The notes: a model not told the origin generated them from the letters alone. A DNA stretch of 64,000 nt from Paraburkholderia sp. BL23I1N1 (GCF_003610295.1 NZ_RAPV01000002.1:1382427-1446426); one strand, 5' to 3'. Numbered from the stretch's first letter, positions 37,762 through 47,735 are shown. A program made the numbers and translations.

Positions 37762-38724
37762 ATGAGCACCACGCTCGAATCCACTGTGAATGCACCGCTT
37801 GCCAACACCGCGAACCGGATGGATCACCTCGATTGGCTCGAAGCCGAATCGATTCATATCCTGCGCGAACTGGTCGCCGAATGCAGCAAGCCTGCGCTGC
37901 TGTTCTCGGGCGGCAAGGATTCGGTGGTGGTGCTGCACCTCGCGCTGAAGGCCTTCGGCATTGGCGCGAATCGCAAGACCGTGCTGCCGTTCCCGCTCGT
38001 CCATATCGACACCGGCCACAACTACGACGAAGTGATCGACTTCCGCGATCGCCGCGCGAAAGAGATTGGCGCCGAACTGGTGGTGGGCCACGTCGAAGAT
38101 TCGATCAAGCGCGGCACGGTGCGTCTGCGCCGCGAACTGGATTCGCGCAACGCCGCGCAAGCCGTGACGCTGCTCGAAACGATCGCGGAACATGAGTACA
38201 CCGCACTGATTGGCGGCGCGCGCCGTGACGAAGAAAAGGCCCGTGCAAAAGAACGGATCTTCTCGTTCCGCGACGAATTCGGCCAATGGGATCCCAAGGC
38301 GCAGCGCCCGGAACTGTGGAGCCTGTACAACGCGCGTCTGCACAACGGCGAACACCTGCGCGTGTTCCCGATCTCGAACTGGACCGAACTCGACGTGTGG
38401 CAATACATCGCTCGCGAACAGCTTGAACTGCCGTCGATCTATTACGCGCATCAGCGCGAGATCGTGCGCCGCAACGGCCTGCTCGTACCGGTCACGCCGC
38501 TCACGCCGATGCACGAAGGCGAAACCAGCGAAACCGCGCTGGTGCGTTTCCGCACCGTCGGCGATATCAGCTGCACGTGCCCGGTGGAAAGCGATGCCGA
38601 CGATCTCGAGAAGATCATCGCCGAAACGGCCGTAACCGAAATCACGGAACGGGGCGCCACGCGGATGGACGATCAGGTCTCCGAAGCCGCGATGGAACAG
38701 CGTAAGAAACAAGGTTATTTCTAA
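37762..38724 (+). CDS. cysD: sulfate adenylyltransferase subunit 2
   Basis: 320 residues from the ATG at 37762 (MSTTLESTVNAPLANTAN). The PP-loop SGGKDS is at residues 49-54. HIDTGHNYDEVIDFRD and GGARRDEEKARAKERIFSFRD are standard for CysD, and the C-terminal RKKQGYF is characteristic. With CysN it makes APS from sulfate and ATP. It is followed 21 bases later by cysN. Confidence 0.96.
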   Translation: MSTTLESTVNAPLANTANRMDHLDWLEAESIHILRELVAECSKPALLFSGGKDSVVVLHLALKAFGIGANRKTVLPFPLVHIDTGHNYDEVIDFRDRRAKEIGAELVVGHVEDSIKRGTVRLRRELDSRNAAQAVTLLETIAEHEYTALIGGARRDEEKARAKERIFSFRDEFGQWDPKAQRPELWSLYNARLHNGEHLRVFPISNWTELDVWQYIAREQLELPSIYYAHQREIVRRNGLLVPVTPLTPMHEGETSETALVRFRTVGDISCTCPVESDADDLEKIIAETAVTEITERGATRMDDQVSEAAMEQRKKQGYF

Positions 38725-38745
38725 GCACACCGGGACAATGCAATC

Positions 38746-40059
38746 ATGAGTATTCGTCAACCAGAAGACCTCGGCGTGCTGCGATTTATCACTGCGGGCA
38801 GCGTCGACGACGGCAAGAGCACGTTGATCGGCCGCCTGCTGTACGACAGCAAGGCGGTTTTGAGCGACCAGCTCTCGGCACTGTCGCGCGCAAAGAATAA
38901 GCGTACCGTGGGCGACGAAATCGATCTGTCGCTGCTGACCGACGGCCTCGAAGCCGAACGCGAGCAGGGCATCACGATCGACGTTGCTTACCGCTATTTC
39001 GCTACGGCCAAGCGCAAGTTCATCATCGCCGACACGCCGGGCCACGAGCAGTACACGCGCAACATGGTGACGGGTGCATCGACGGCGCACGCAGCGATCA
39101 TTCTGGTCGATGCAACGCGCGTGACCTTCGTAGACGGCGTCGCTCAACTGCTGCCGCAAACCAAGCGTCATAGCGCGATCGTGAAGCTGCTCGGGCTGCA
39201 GCACGCGATTGTCGCGATCAACAAGATGGACCTCGTCGACTATAGCGAAACGCGCTTCAACGAGATTCGCGATGCGTATGTCGAGCTCGCGCGTCAACTG
39301 GGTCTGAACGACGTGCGCTTCGTGCCGGTGTCGGCGCTGAAGGGCGACAACATCGTGACGGCTAGCGAAAGCATGCCGTGGTACGCAGGCGAGCCGCTGC
39401 TCGATTTGCTCGAAGCCTTGCCGGTCGATATTCCGACGGGTCAGGCGCTGCGTTTTCCGGTGCAATGGGTGGCGCGTCAGGACGGCAGCCAGGCTGACGA
39501 CTTCCGCGGCTACATGGGCCGTGTCGAGGCGGGTGAGGTGAAGGTCGGCGATACCATCGTCGTGTTGCCGGCAAACCGCGAAGCGACGGTTGCCGAGATC
39601 ATCGCGCCGGTAACGGGCGGTACCGCGGCGGTGGACCGTGCGTTTGCCGGTCAAACCGTGACGATCCGTCTGGCCGAAGACGTCGACGTGTCGCGTGGCG
39701 ATACCTTCGTGCTGCGTGAAGCGGCACCGGAGCCGGCGAAGAAGCTGGAAGCCGATCTGTGCTGGTTCGACGACACGCCGCTGTCGACGCAACGCAAGTA
39801 TCTGTTGAAGCAGACCACCAACACGGTGTTCGCGCGGATCGGTTCGATCAAGGAAGTGCTCGATGTGCATACGCTGTCGCAGGCAACCGATCGCAAGGAG
39901 CTGGCGATGAACGATATCGGCCGCGTGGCGCTGACCTTGCAAAAGCCGTTGGTGTGCGACGTGTACGACTCGCATCAGGGCACGGGCGCATTCGTGCTGA
40001 TCGATGAAGCGACGCATCACACGGTTGCAGCCGGGATGATCCGGGCGTTTTCGGCGTAA
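38746..40059 (+). CDS. cysN: sulfate adenylyltransferase subunit 1 (GTPase)
   Basis: 437 residues, elongation-factor-like GTPase. The P-loop GSVDDGKST spans residues 18-26, DTPGHEQYTRNM is the G3 region, NKMDLVDYSE contains G4, and two beta-barrel domains follow. GTP hydrolysis drives CysD catalysis. It is not fused to a CysC kinase, consistent with a CysH of the APS-reducing type that needs no PAPS. Confidence 0.96.
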   Translation: MSIRQPEDLGVLRFITAGSVDDGKSTLIGRLLYDSKAVLSDQLSALSRAKNKRTVGDEIDLSLLTDGLEAEREQGITIDVAYRYFATAKRKFIIADTPGHEQYTRNMVTGASTAHAAIILVDATRVTFVDGVAQLLPQTKRHSAIVKLLGLQHAIVAINKMDLVDYSETRFNEIRDAYVELARQLGLNDVRFVPVSALKGDNIVTASESMPWYAGEPLLDLLEALPVDIPTGQALRFPVQWVARQDGSQADDFRGYMGRVEAGEVKVGDTIVVLPANREATVAEIIAPVTGGTAAVDRAFAGQTVTIRLAEDVDVSRGDTFVLREAAPEPAKKLEADLCWFDDTPLSTQRKYLLKQTTNTVFARIGSIKEVLDVHTLSQATDRKELAMNDIGRVALTLQKPLVCDVYDSHQGTGAFVLIDEATHHTVAAGMIRAFSA

Positions 40060-40113
40060 GCGAGCGAAGCGTAGTTGTGTACCGCGGGCACCCTAACGAA
40101 CAGGTTAAAGGAC

Positions 40114-40866
40114 ATGGGTAAGGTTTATCTGATCGGAGCAGGGCCAGGTGCCGCGGACCTCATCACGGTACGTGGGGCGCGGCTGCTGGGTACGGCTGAT
40201 GTCGTGTTGCACGATGCGCTTGTCGAGCCTGCGATGTTGGACTATGCGCCTTCACGTGCGCGGCGGATTGCTGTGGGCAAGCGGTGCGGGCAGCTTTCCA
40301 CTGCGCAGCAGTTCATCAACAAGCAGATCGTCGATGCGGCTTTGGAGCATGACGTGGTGGTGCGTCTGAAGGGTGGCGATCCGATGTTGTTTGGGCGTGC
40401 CGATGAGGAGATGCGTGCGCTTGAGGCTGCGGGCATCGAGTATGAGGTGGTGCCCGGGATTACGGCTGCGCTGGCTAGTGCGGCTTCCCTGAAGCGATCG
40501 TTGACGCTTCGCGGTGTGTCTCGTAGTGTTGCGTTGGCTACGCATAGCCGGGCGGCTGATACTGAGGCGATTCGCGAGCAGGTGAATGCTGATTCGCTCG
40601 TGTTTTACATGGGGCGGGATAGTGGGCCTGAGATCGCTCAACAGTTGATTGAGGCTGGGCGGGATAGCGCGACTCCCGTTGCGATTGTCGAAGCCTGTAG
40701 TACGCCTCGTGAGCGGATGCTCACTCTCACGCTTTCTGAACTTGCCTGCGGTGAGGCTCAGCAGTGGCTTGATGTTTCGCAGCCTAGTCTTCTGATGATC
40801 GGGGAGGCCTTTGCTGCTCGGCAGCAGGTTGTCCGCTCCGCGGATGGGCTTTTAGTCGCGGCTTAG
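40114..40866 (+). CDS. cobA: uroporphyrinogen-III C-methyltransferase (SUMT)
   Basis: 250 residues from the ATG at 40114, with AAAGGA five bases upstream. VYLIGAGPGAADLITVRG, VVRLKGGDPMLFGRADEE and VVPGITAALASAA are the SAM- and substrate-binding marks. It makes precorrin-2, the branch point to siroheme and cobalamin. Placement after cysN suggests it serves siroheme synthesis for the sulfite reductase. It is a stand-alone methyltransferase without the dehydrogenase/ferrochelatase part of CysG. Codon use in the 3' half is visibly richer in GCT/CTT-type codons than its neighbours. Confidence 0.94.
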   Translation: MGKVYLIGAGPGAADLITVRGARLLGTADVVLHDALVEPAMLDYAPSRARRIAVGKRCGQLSTAQQFINKQIVDAALEHDVVVRLKGGDPMLFGRADEEMRALEAAGIEYEVVPGITAALASAASLKRSLTLRGVSRSVALATHSRAADTEAIREQVNADSLVFYMGRDSGPEIAQQLIEAGRDSATPVAIVEACSTPRERMLTLTLSELACGEAQQWLDVSQPSLLMIGEAFAARQQVVRSADGLLVAA

Positions 40867-41010
40867 GTTTGGTTTTTGCCTTTGGCAGTCGTTTTTGGTT
40901 GTTTGCCTCCGGTGTTGGCCTTTCCTTGATTTCTTATTGGTTTATTAGCGTCGCCCCTGTGCGGGGCGGCACACCTACTTTTCTTTGCCTGCCGCAAAGA
41001 AAAGTAGGCA
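40867..41010 (+). repeat. left arm of intergenic inverted repeat with a 15-bp-stem hairpin
   Basis: The segment begins at the cobA stop and includes TTAGCGTCGCCCCTGTGCGG plus a hairpin whose 15-base arms (40974-40988 and 40994-41008, around CTACTTTTCTTTGC) are perfectly complementary. Much of 40870-40990 recurs inverted at 41521-41700. The same type of element is common between Burkholderia-group genes, from memory. Adjacent minus-strand frames up to about 41267 look like repeat-derived ORFs rather than a gene. Confidence 0.75.
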
Positions 41011-41335
41011 AAAGAAAGCGGCTCACACCGCCAGCCCATAAGCGGGTCCCCCGCGCAGCCACGGTAGTGGTGCATCTGGAATCTGTGCCCTCGCACATTC
41101 AGCCCTGGTGACAAGGCACTCATACTTCCGGCGGCGCTGCGCGCGCCGACGCGGTACTTCATCAAACCGTGCGTTGTTGCTGACGCTTGGCGTGCCTTCT
41201 TCGAACCGCGTGTTGTCGCCGATGCTTTGAGGAAATCCGGCAAACTGCCAGATATCGTCAGGCTCATTGTGACTTCATTTGATCCAACGGCTGATTCCGG
41301 CGTCAGGGGGCACTAGCTGCCGCTAGTGGTCTGCG

Positions 41336-41520
41336 TCAAACGGATTGCATCTTATTCAGCTTCTTCCTGGCACGCGTGACTTTCGCCAGGATATCGGAAG
41401 CCTTTGCCGTCCAGATGAACGGTTTCGGATCACGGTTGTGCTTCTCGACGTACTGTTCGATGGTGCTCACCAGGTCGGGCACCGAGGAAAATGCAGAGCG
41501 CCGTAGTTGGTTTTCCGATA
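41336..41520 (-). mobile_element. IS630-type transposase C-terminal remnant
   Basis: The minus strand encodes about 60 residues ending at a stop at 41336: SVPDLVSTIEQYVEKHNRDP, then KPFIWTAKASDILAKV and a basic tail. IEQYVEKHNxDPKPFxWT is the typical C-terminal end of IS630-family transposases. The catalytic DDE part is missing; upstream of it the frame runs into the inverted-repeat arm at 41521. A small dyad CACTAG-CTGCCG-CTAGTG lies at 41311-41328, notable because this family targets TA/CTAG sites. Non-functional. Confidence 0.75.
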
Positions 41521-41700
41521 GACCGCAGGCAAAGAAAAGTGCCGCCCCGCACAGGGGCGACGCTAATAGACCACTAAGAAAACAAGGAAAGGCCAACACA
41601 GCAAGCACACAGAAAATAAGCGCCGCGCAGGCTAAGAAGAGAAGAAGAGGCCAACACCGCAGGCACACAACCAATGCCGCCGCCAAAGGCAAAAAAACAA
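41521..41700 (-). repeat. right arm of the intergenic inverted repeat
   Basis: Read on the minus strand this copy gives GTGTTGGCCTTTCCTTG, then TATTAGCGTCGCCCCTGTGC, matching the left arm at 40912-40972 with a few substitutions. Relative to it there is an extra ~60 bases containing a second GTGTTGGCC and a loss of ACCTAC before TTTTCTTTGCCTGC. The arm ends at the stop of the chelatase gene, so the two arms exactly fill the space between convergent genes around the transposase remnant. Confidence 0.75.
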
Positions 41701-41701
41701 A

Positions 41702-42082
41702 TCAACCCTGCCGAAGGCAATACTCAACAACAGCGTCCAACACACCTTCATCCTCACCAACCGCAACAGCACACTTAATCTCAACAGAAGGATACAACCC
41801 ACGACACCGCTCGACGAGCGCAGGCAAATCCTTCCTGATATGCCCACCTTGCCCAAAAAAAACAGGCACAACCGTCACAACAGAACACCCGTCGGAGACC
41901 AGAGAATCCACAGCAGTAGGCAAATCCGGCTCCATCAACTCAAGAAAAGCCAGCAAAACCGGCCCAGCGCCAGCATCAGAACCACGGGCAACCCGCAACT
42001 TCTCAGCAAGCCTCTCAAACGGCTCGCGCCAGCGCACATCCCTCGCGCCATGCCCAAACAACACCATCCCATGCGTAGCCAT
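41702..42082 (-). CDS. CbiX/SirB-type sirohydrochlorin chelatase
   Basis: 126 residues, the short single-domain form. Metal-site His11 lies in VLFGHGARD, and the second His is in GQGGHIRKDLP. Members insert ferrous iron (SirB, siroheme) or cobalt (CbiX, cobalamin) into sirohydrochlorin. Convergent with the SUMT gene and close to cysI, it most likely makes siroheme; cobalt insertion for the B12 genes at the end of the window is the alternative. Complete and convincing. Confidence 0.9.
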   Translation of the reverse strand: MATHGMVLFGHGARDVRWREPFERLAEKLRVARGSDAGAGPVLLAFLELMEPDLPTAVDSLVSDGCSVVTVVPVFFGQGGHIRKDLPALVERCRGLYPSVEIKCAVAVGEDEGVLDAVVEYCLRQG

Positions 42083-42093
42083 GACACAGGCTC

Positions 42094-43242
42094 CTAATGG
42101 CGATCAACCCACTTCAACCCGACCAGCCCAAGCACCAGATAAACGAGCCCAGGCGTAGCCGCAGTCAACGGCGCAGGCCACGTATTCAACGTGCCGATAT
42201 GCGAGAACAGCGTGTTGAACAGCTGGAAACTCATCCCCAGCATAATCCCGCCAAAAACCTTCACACCGACCACGCCGGCGCGCGTATGCAGATACGCAAA
42301 CGGCAACGACAGCACCAGCATCACGAACACCGCAAACGGATACAGCAGCTTGCGCCACAGCGCAATTTCATACCGCTGCGTGTCCTGATGATTCTCGGTC
42401 AAATGCTGGATGTAGCGGAGCAGGTTGAACATCGACATCCGGTCGGGCGACACCAACAACACCGACAGAATCTGCGGCGTCAATTCCGACCGCAGCGAAT
42501 ACTCGGGCACCGTCACCTGCTTCGCGCGATACACCGGATTCAACGCATCGGCCGGTGTGCCGGGAGGAGGGGGCACGTCGATCAATTGCGTGTCCGTCAC
42601 ATCAGTCAACTGCCAGTGACCCGGCGGCTGATACGTGCCGCTCTTCGCAATCCGCACGTTGGACAAACGGAACTTCGAATCGAATTCGTAAATCCGCACG
42701 TTGCTGATCGTTGCGTCCGGCTTCAATTCGCCGACATTCACGAAGCGCGTTACCTGTTCGCCGTCCGCGCGCGCGGTGAGCGTGTCCTTCACCCACACGC
42801 CCGATTCGAAGTTGCTCGATACCGACGACCCCAGCGCTTCAAGCCGCACGCGTTCCGACAACTGATCCGTGTACGGACCGACCACTTCGCCGATGATATA
42901 AGTCAGGAACACCAGCGGAATGCCGATCTTCATGAGCGAGCGCAGCGCCTGATTGGTGGCGAGGCCGGACACGCGAAAAATCGTGTACTCGGAGTTCGCC
43001 GCCATCTGCGCGAACACATAGATCGCGCTGATCAACGCGGCAACCGGAATGATTTCGTAGAAGCGCGACGGCGTTTGCAGCGCGACGCGCAGCACCGCGT
43101 ACTGGAGCTTGTAGTTACCGTGGCCGACGGAGTTCAGCTCGTTGATCAGGTCGAAGAAGAAGAACAGACCCGAGAACGCGAACAGAATAAAGATGAACGT
43201 GAGATAGATCTGACGCGCGAAGTATTTTTCATAGATGCGCAT
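42094..43242 (-). CDS. lptG: LPS export ABC transporter permease LptG
   Basis: 382 residues of the YjgP/YjgQ family: three N-terminal membrane helices (LTFIFILFAFSGLFFFFDLI), a periplasmic beta-jellyroll domain, and three C-terminal helices. With LptF and LptB it extracts LPS from the inner membrane. It follows lptF by 3 bases, and VKVFGGIMLGMSFQLFNTLF near the C-terminus is typical of LptG. Confidence 0.93.
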   Translation of the reverse strand: MRIYEKYFARQIYLTFIFILFAFSGLFFFFDLINELNSVGHGNYKLQYAVLRVALQTPSRFYEIIPVAALISAIYVFAQMAANSEYTIFRVSGLATNQALRSLMKIGIPLVFLTYIIGEVVGPYTDQLSERVRLEALGSSVSSNFESGVWVKDTLTARADGEQVTRFVNVGELKPDATISNVRIYEFDSKFRLSNVRIAKSGTYQPPGHWQLTDVTDTQLIDVPPPPGTPADALNPVYRAKQVTVPEYSLRSELTPQILSVLLVSPDRMSMFNLLRYIQHLTENHQDTQRYEIALWRKLLYPFAVFVMLVLSLPFAYLHTRAGVVGVKVFGGIMLGMSFQLFNTLFSHIGTLNTWPAPLTAATPGLVYLVLGLVGLKWVDRH

Positions 43243-43245
43243 CGC

Positions 43246-44343
43246 TCAGGCCCCCTGCGAACGGCTGAACATCGCCCGCGTGAACAGCGGCCGGTTGCGC
43301 ACGCGTAGCCAGAAGATGAACACGACGATCGCTGCCACGATAATGTGCAGGCCAACCAGTCCAATTGCGAACGATATCCTGCCTTGCTCGATCCACGCCT
43401 GGACCACGTTCAACAGATTCGAATAGGTTAGATAGATCAGGACGGCCATCACCAGATTGATCGTGCGGCTGCGCCGCGGGTTTTGATGCGCAAGCGGAAT
43501 CGCCAGCAGCATGAGGTTAATCGCAATCAGTGGCAGGCCCGCGCGCCACGCGAATTCGGCGAGGTTGTCGTTGGTCGGGTTGCGCAGGAGCGTGGACGTG
43601 GACAAGCCGGTAGTAGTCGGCGTATTGACGACCGGCTGGCTCTGGATCTTCACGCCGTAGCGCTCGAACTCCATGATGCGGAAATCGGGGTGCCCCGGTT
43701 CGCCGTCATAGCGGCGGCCGTTTTCCAGCACGACGAAGCGGTCACCGTTCTTGTGTGTTTCGGTGTGGCCGGTTTTCGACACCACAACATTGAGCTTGCC
43801 GTTTTCCGTGCTGGTCACAAACACGTTCTCGACGCGTGCCTGGTCGGGCGACATCTTCTCGATGAAAAACACCCGGTGGCTGGCCGCCGATTCGCGGAAC
43901 TGGCCCGGTGCCAGCAGCGAGACTTCGTCGCGTTGCTGGAAGCGCGCGCGCAGCAGCTTGCTCTGCTGGTTCGACCACGGCCAGCCGACGAACACGAAGA
44001 ACATGATGAGAATGATGATCGGCGTGGCGAAAATACCGATCGGCTTGATGAAGCGGGTCAGACTGACACCCGAGGCGAGCCAGACGACCATTTCGGAGTC
44101 TTTGTACCAGCGGGTCAGGACGAACAGAATCGACACGAACAGGGTCGCGACGAGCATGATGGCCAGGTAGCCGATCACGGTCAGGCCGATCAGGACCAGC
44201 ACGTCGCGCGGATCGATCTCGCCCGAGGCGGCGAGGCCGACGATGCGGATCATCATCGTCGTCAGCACGAGCGTGAGGAGAACCATGAACACGGCACCAG
44301 CCGTATACGCGAGTTCGCGCTGGAGGGAGCGTTCGAAGATCAT
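43246..44343 (-). CDS. lptF: LPS export ABC transporter permease LptF
   Basis: 365 residues; begins [19 protein letters not shown] as in LptF proteins. Membrane helices near residues 14-34, 55-78 and 100-120 precede the periplasmic domain ([20 protein letters not shown]), with three more at the C-terminus. It is first of the lptF-lptG pair and divergent from pepA, the usual Gram-negative arrangement. Confidence 0.93.
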   Translation of the reverse strand: MIFERSLQRELAYTAGAVFMVLLTLVLTTMMIRIVGLAASGEIDPRDVLVLIGLTVIGYLAIMLVATLFVSILFVLTRWYKDSEMVVWLASGVSLTRFIKPIGIFATPIIILIMFFVFVGWPWSNQQSKLLRARFQQRDEVSLLAPGQFRESAASHRVFFIEKMSPDQARVENVFVTSTENGKLNVVVSKTGHTETHKNGDRFVVLENGRRYDGEPGHPDFRIMEFERYGVKIQSQPVVNTPTTTGLSTSTLLRNPTNDNLAEFAWRAGLPLIAINLMLLAIPLAHQNPRRSRTINLVMAVLIYLTYSNLLNVVQAWIEQGRISFAIGLVGLHIIVAAIVVFIFWLRVRNRPLFTRAMFSRSQGA

Positions 44344-44480
44344 TATTGATGATGAGAGGGGGCGCTCTCAGTGACGCGCGGGTTGTTTCCCTTCACGCCT
44401 CCGGTGCAGCCGCCGCGGGAAAAATAGCGGATAATTGCGGCTTTCATCCTAAGCCCAGATTTTATCCGAGGACAAGCGCG

Positions 44481-46007
44481 ATGGACTTTAGCATAAAAGC
44501 CTGTGATTGGACCAAAGGCTCGTCAAACGGTTTCCTGACCGGGAAATCCGATTGCATCGTAATCGGCGTGTTCGAGTCGCAAACACTCTCGGGCGCGGCC
44601 CTTGAGATCGACGCGGCCACCAAGGGCCTCCTGACCCGCATCATCAAGGCCGGCGACATGGACGGCAAGGCCGGCACCACGCTGTTCCTGCACGAAGTCT
44701 CAGGCATCGGCGCTTCGCGCGTGCTGCTGGTCGGACTCGGCAAGCAGGATGCTTTCAGCCAGAAAGCCTACGGCGAAGCCGTGCGGGCCGCCTGGCGCGC
44801 ATTGCTCGGCACCAAGATCGTCCAGGTGACGTTCACGCTCGCCCAACTGCCGATCCTCGAACGCTCGACCGATTGGGGCGTGCGCGCCGCGATCCTCGCG
44901 CTGCGCGAGCTGACCTACAAGTTCACGCAGATGAAGAGCAAGCCGGACAACGCGGCGCGCGCCTTGAAGCGCATCGTGTTCAGCGTCAATACCGGCGACG
45001 AGAAGGCCACCAAGCTCGCGGCCAAGCAGGGCGCGGCGCTCGCCAACGGCATGGATCTGACGCGCGACCTCGGCAACCTGCCGAGCAACGTCTGCACGCC
45101 GACCTACCTTGCCAACACCGCGAAGAAGCTCGCCAAAGACTGGAAGCTGAAGGTCGAGGTGCTCGGCGAGAAACAGTGCGAGGCGCTCAAGATGGGCTCG
45201 TTCCTGTCGGTCACGGCGGGCTCGGTCGAACCGGCCCAGTTCATCGTGCTGCAGTACCACGGCGGCGCCGCGAAAGCCGCGCCGGTGGTGCTGGTCGGTA
45301 AGGGCGTCACGTTCGACACCGGCGGCATTTCGCTCAAGCCGGGCGAGGGCATGGACGAGATGAAGTACGACATGTGCGGCGCCGGTTCGGTGCTGGGCAC
45401 GTTGCGCGCCGTCGCCGAAATGGGCCTGAAAATCAACGTGGTCGGCATTATCCCGGCTGTGGAGAACATGCCGTCGGCCACGGCCACCAAGCCGGGCGAC
45501 ATCGTCACCAGCATGAAGGGCCTGACGATCGAAGTGCTGAACACGGACGCCGAAGGCCGGCTGATCCTGTGCGACGCGCTGACCTATGCCGAGCGTTTCA
45601 AGCCGGCAGCGGTGATCGACATCGCCACGCTCACGGGCGCCTGCATCATCGCGCTGGGTCATCACAACAGCGGTCTGTTCTCGAAAGACGACGCGCTGGC
45701 GGGCGAGTTGCTGGATGCGTCGCGTGAAGCGTCCGATCCGGCCTGGCGCATGCCGCTCGACGACGAGTATCAGGATCAGCTCAAGTCGAACTTCGCGGAT
45801 CTCGCGAACATCGGCGGCCGTCCGGCAGGCAGCGTGACGGCGGCGTGCTTCCTGTCGCGCTTCACCGAAGCGTATCCGTGGGCGCACCTGGACATCGCCG
45901 GCACCGCATGGAAGAGCGGCCAGGCGAAGGGCGCGACCGGCCGCCCGGTGCCCTTGCTCGCGCAGTTCCTGATCGATAGGGCCGCGGACGGTCGCGCTCC
46001 ACAATGA
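44481..46007 (+). CDS. pepA: leucyl aminopeptidase (M17)
   Basis: 508 residues from the ATG at 44481 ([18 protein letters not shown]). The C-terminal catalytic domain carries [16 protein letters not shown], the di-metal ligands around [11 protein letters not shown], and [20 protein letters not shown]. It removes N-terminal residues from peptides in the cytoplasm using two metal ions; some PepA proteins also bind DNA. Upstream in-frame Met codons at 44346 overlap the lptF promoter region and are not homologous. Confidence 0.96.
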   Translation: MDFSIKACDWTKGSSNGFLTGKSDCIVIGVFESQTLSGAALEIDAATKGLLTRIIKAGDMDGKAGTTLFLHEVSGIGASRVLLVGLGKQDAFSQKAYGEAVRAAWRALLGTKIVQVTFTLAQLPILERSTDWGVRAAILALRELTYKFTQMKSKPDNAARALKRIVFSVNTGDEKATKLAAKQGAALANGMDLTRDLGNLPSNVCTPTYLANTAKKLAKDWKLKVEVLGEKQCEALKMGSFLSVTAGSVEPAQFIVLQYHGGAAKAAPVVLVGKGVTFDTGGISLKPGEGMDEMKYDMCGAGSVLGTLRAVAEMGLKINVVGIIPAVENMPSATATKPGDIVTSMKGLTIEVLNTDAEGRLILCDALTYAERFKPAAVIDIATLTGACIIALGHHNSGLFSKDDALAGELLDASREASDPAWRMPLDDEYQDQLKSNFADLANIGGRPAGSVTAACFLSRFTEAYPWAHLDIAGTAWKSGQAKGATGRPVPLLAQFLIDRAADGRAPQ

Positions 46008-46059
46008 CGCATTGCAGTAAGGTTGCAGGTGTCGCGGCAGACGCAAAACGGAGCCGCCG

Positions 46060-46476
46060 ATGACGAGAATCGATTTTCACTCGAACGTCGGCGATTCGTT
46101 GCTGTATGCGTGCCGCCTGATCCGCAAGGCGTATCAGGCGGGCCAGCCCACCATCGTGCTGGCCGAGCCCGAGCGCCTGCGGGCGTTCGACGAACTGTTG
46201 TGGACGTTCTCGCCGCTCGACTTCGTGCCGCACTGCATGGCGGGTTCGCCGCTTGCTGCGCAAACGCCGATCGTGCTGGCGTCCAACCTCGATGATGTGC
46301 CGCACCATCAGGTGCTGCTCAATCTTGGCGCCACGGTGCCGGCGCAATTCGCGCGCTTCGAAAGATTGCTGGAAGTGGTCGGTAACGCACACGAGGAACT
46401 CGCGGCGGGCCGTGAACGCTATCGTTTCTATCGCGATCGCGGCTATGCTTTGAACAACTACAAGCAAGGCAGCTAG
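46060..46476 (+). CDS. holC: DNA polymerase III subunit chi
   Basis: 138 residues. RIDFHSNVGDSLLYACRLIRK at the N-terminus and LDFVPHCMAG / PIVLASNLDDVPHHQVLLNL are family marks. HolC links the clamp loader to single-stranded-DNA-binding protein. It follows pepA by 52 bases, a common gene pair. The start has GGAG at 46051-46054. Confidence 0.93.
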   Translation: MTRIDFHSNVGDSLLYACRLIRKAYQAGQPTIVLAEPERLRAFDELLWTFSPLDFVPHCMAGSPLAAQTPIVLASNLDDVPHHQVLLNLGATVPAQFARFERLLEVVGNAHEELAAGRERYRFYRDRGYALNNYKQGS

Positions 46477-46569
46477 GTCTCATTTTGCCCGCGTCGCGTG
46501 GTGTTTTGTCGTACGGATTCGACGCGCGCGCGGCCTGCTTCAGCTTGGACCCAAACACGGAGAGTGCGC

Positions 46570-47250
46570 GTGTCCGACCCTAACGATAACTCGATCCCGG
46601 TTCTGCACGAGGTTCTCGTGCAGGGCAATCCCGCTCAGGCGCGTCATGCGACGGGTGGCGAAACGGCGCCCGCTACGCAGCCGGTGCCTGATCCCGAGGC
46701 CGCGCGAGAACCGGTTTTCGCGCCGCAAACCAGGCACGAGCCAGCGCCTGCGCCAGAATCCGCGCCCGCGCAAAAGGAGCCGACGCTTGCGCCGGAGCCC
46801 GCGCATGCGTCAGAGCAGGCACATCCGGAAGAACCCGCTCATCCGAAAAAACGATCGAGGGCGCACCACGCTGGTGATCACCACCGGCACGGCCATCAGC
46901 CTGCCGTGGCGCCGTCAGCGGGCGTGTTCGATCGCGCTGAACCGCATGCGCCGATCGAGGCGGGCGCGATCGTGCCGCCGGATATCGATCGCGAGGCCCA
47001 TGCGCGGCCGCAGCCGACTCTCGATGCGGATGTCATCGCCGAACGTCTGCGTGGACGGTTCGCGGGTTTTCTGACGGGCGAGGGGCGTGGCATCATCGAA
47101 GCACGTTGCCGCGAAGCGTTGCAGGATCACACTTCGTGGCTCGTCAACCAGATCACGCGCGAAGTGGCGCTGGCGCTGGAGACCGAATTGACCGGCTGGG
47201 TAAGGGAAGCGGTTGATCAGGAGATGGCGCGGCGCTCGGGCAGCGCCTGA
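46570..47250 (+). CDS. DUF2486-type protein
   Basis: 226 residues from the GTG at 46570 (VSDPNDNSIPVLHEVLVQG), with GGAGAG seven bases upstream. Residues about 25-115 are a Pro/Ala/Glu/His-rich low-complexity stretch; the C-terminal ~80 residues (LDADVIAERLRGRFAGFLTG to MARRSG) look like an ordered helical domain. The start sequence SIPVLTEV-like and position after holC fit DUF2486 proteins of the Burkholderia group. Function unknown. Confidence 0.8.
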   Translation: MSDPNDNSIPVLHEVLVQGNPAQARHATGGETAPATQPVPDPEAAREPVFAPQTRHEPAPAPESAPAQKEPTLAPEPAHASEQAHPEEPAHPKKRSRAHHAGDHHRHGHQPAVAPSAGVFDRAEPHAPIEAGAIVPPDIDREAHARPQPTLDADVIAERLRGRFAGFLTGEGRGIIEARCREALQDHTSWLVNQITREVALALETELTGWVREAVDQEMARRSGSA

Positions 47251-47340
47251 GCACAGCAGAAAGCAGGGGGTGCACCTTTATCCGGGTGCGCTTGCCGCTT
47301 TCAGCCAGCCGCGTTCATTCGAGTTTCTTTCCGGCCTCAA

Positions 47341-47682
47341 TCATTTGAGCGTCATTACCCAGCTCGCCAGCATAGCCGCCTGATCGGGCGTGAGTTGCGT
47401 ATTCGCGGGCATCGGCACCTTCCCCCACACGCCGGTGCTGCCATCCAGAATCTTGTGTTTCAGATAGGTGGCGGCATCGTCGCGGCCGGCATATTTCGCG
47501 GCGACGTCATGCAGCGCCGGTCCCATGAATGGACGCGACACCGCGTGGCAGCTCATGCAGTTCTGCTGCTGGGCAAGCGCGAGGCCGACGGGGGCCTCCG
47601 CTTGCGCGGCCGAACTGCTGGCGCTAAACGAAGCGCTCAGCACGCCGACGGCCGCAAGCGCTGCATACGACATTGATTTCAT
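47341..47682 (-). CDS. small class I cytochrome c (c551/c552-like)
   Basis: 113 residues with a signal peptide (MKSMSYAALAAVGVLSAS to SSAAQA). The heme motif CMSCH lies at about residues 42-46 and the axial Met is in KVPMPANTQLTP. It is a periplasmic single-heme electron carrier. No oxidase or reductase gene is adjacent; an intrinsic terminator separates it from ilvD upstream. Confidence 0.92.
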   Translation of the reverse strand: MKSMSYAALAAVGVLSASFSASSSAAQAEAPVGLALAQQQNCMSCHAVSRPFMGPALHDVAAKYAGRDDAATYLKHKILDGSTGVWGKVPMPANTQLTPDQAAMLASWVMTLK

Positions 47683-47735
47683 TATGGTCTCCGTCGGTGC
47701 AGGTGCCCGACTCGTGGTGCACGCATTATAAAAGG

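Noticed and set aside
40863..41267. Minus-strand open frame of 134 codons between the SUMT and chelatase genes
   Set aside because: It lies in the intergenic repeat and the translation follows the hairpin; such frames are repeat-derived and not protein genes.
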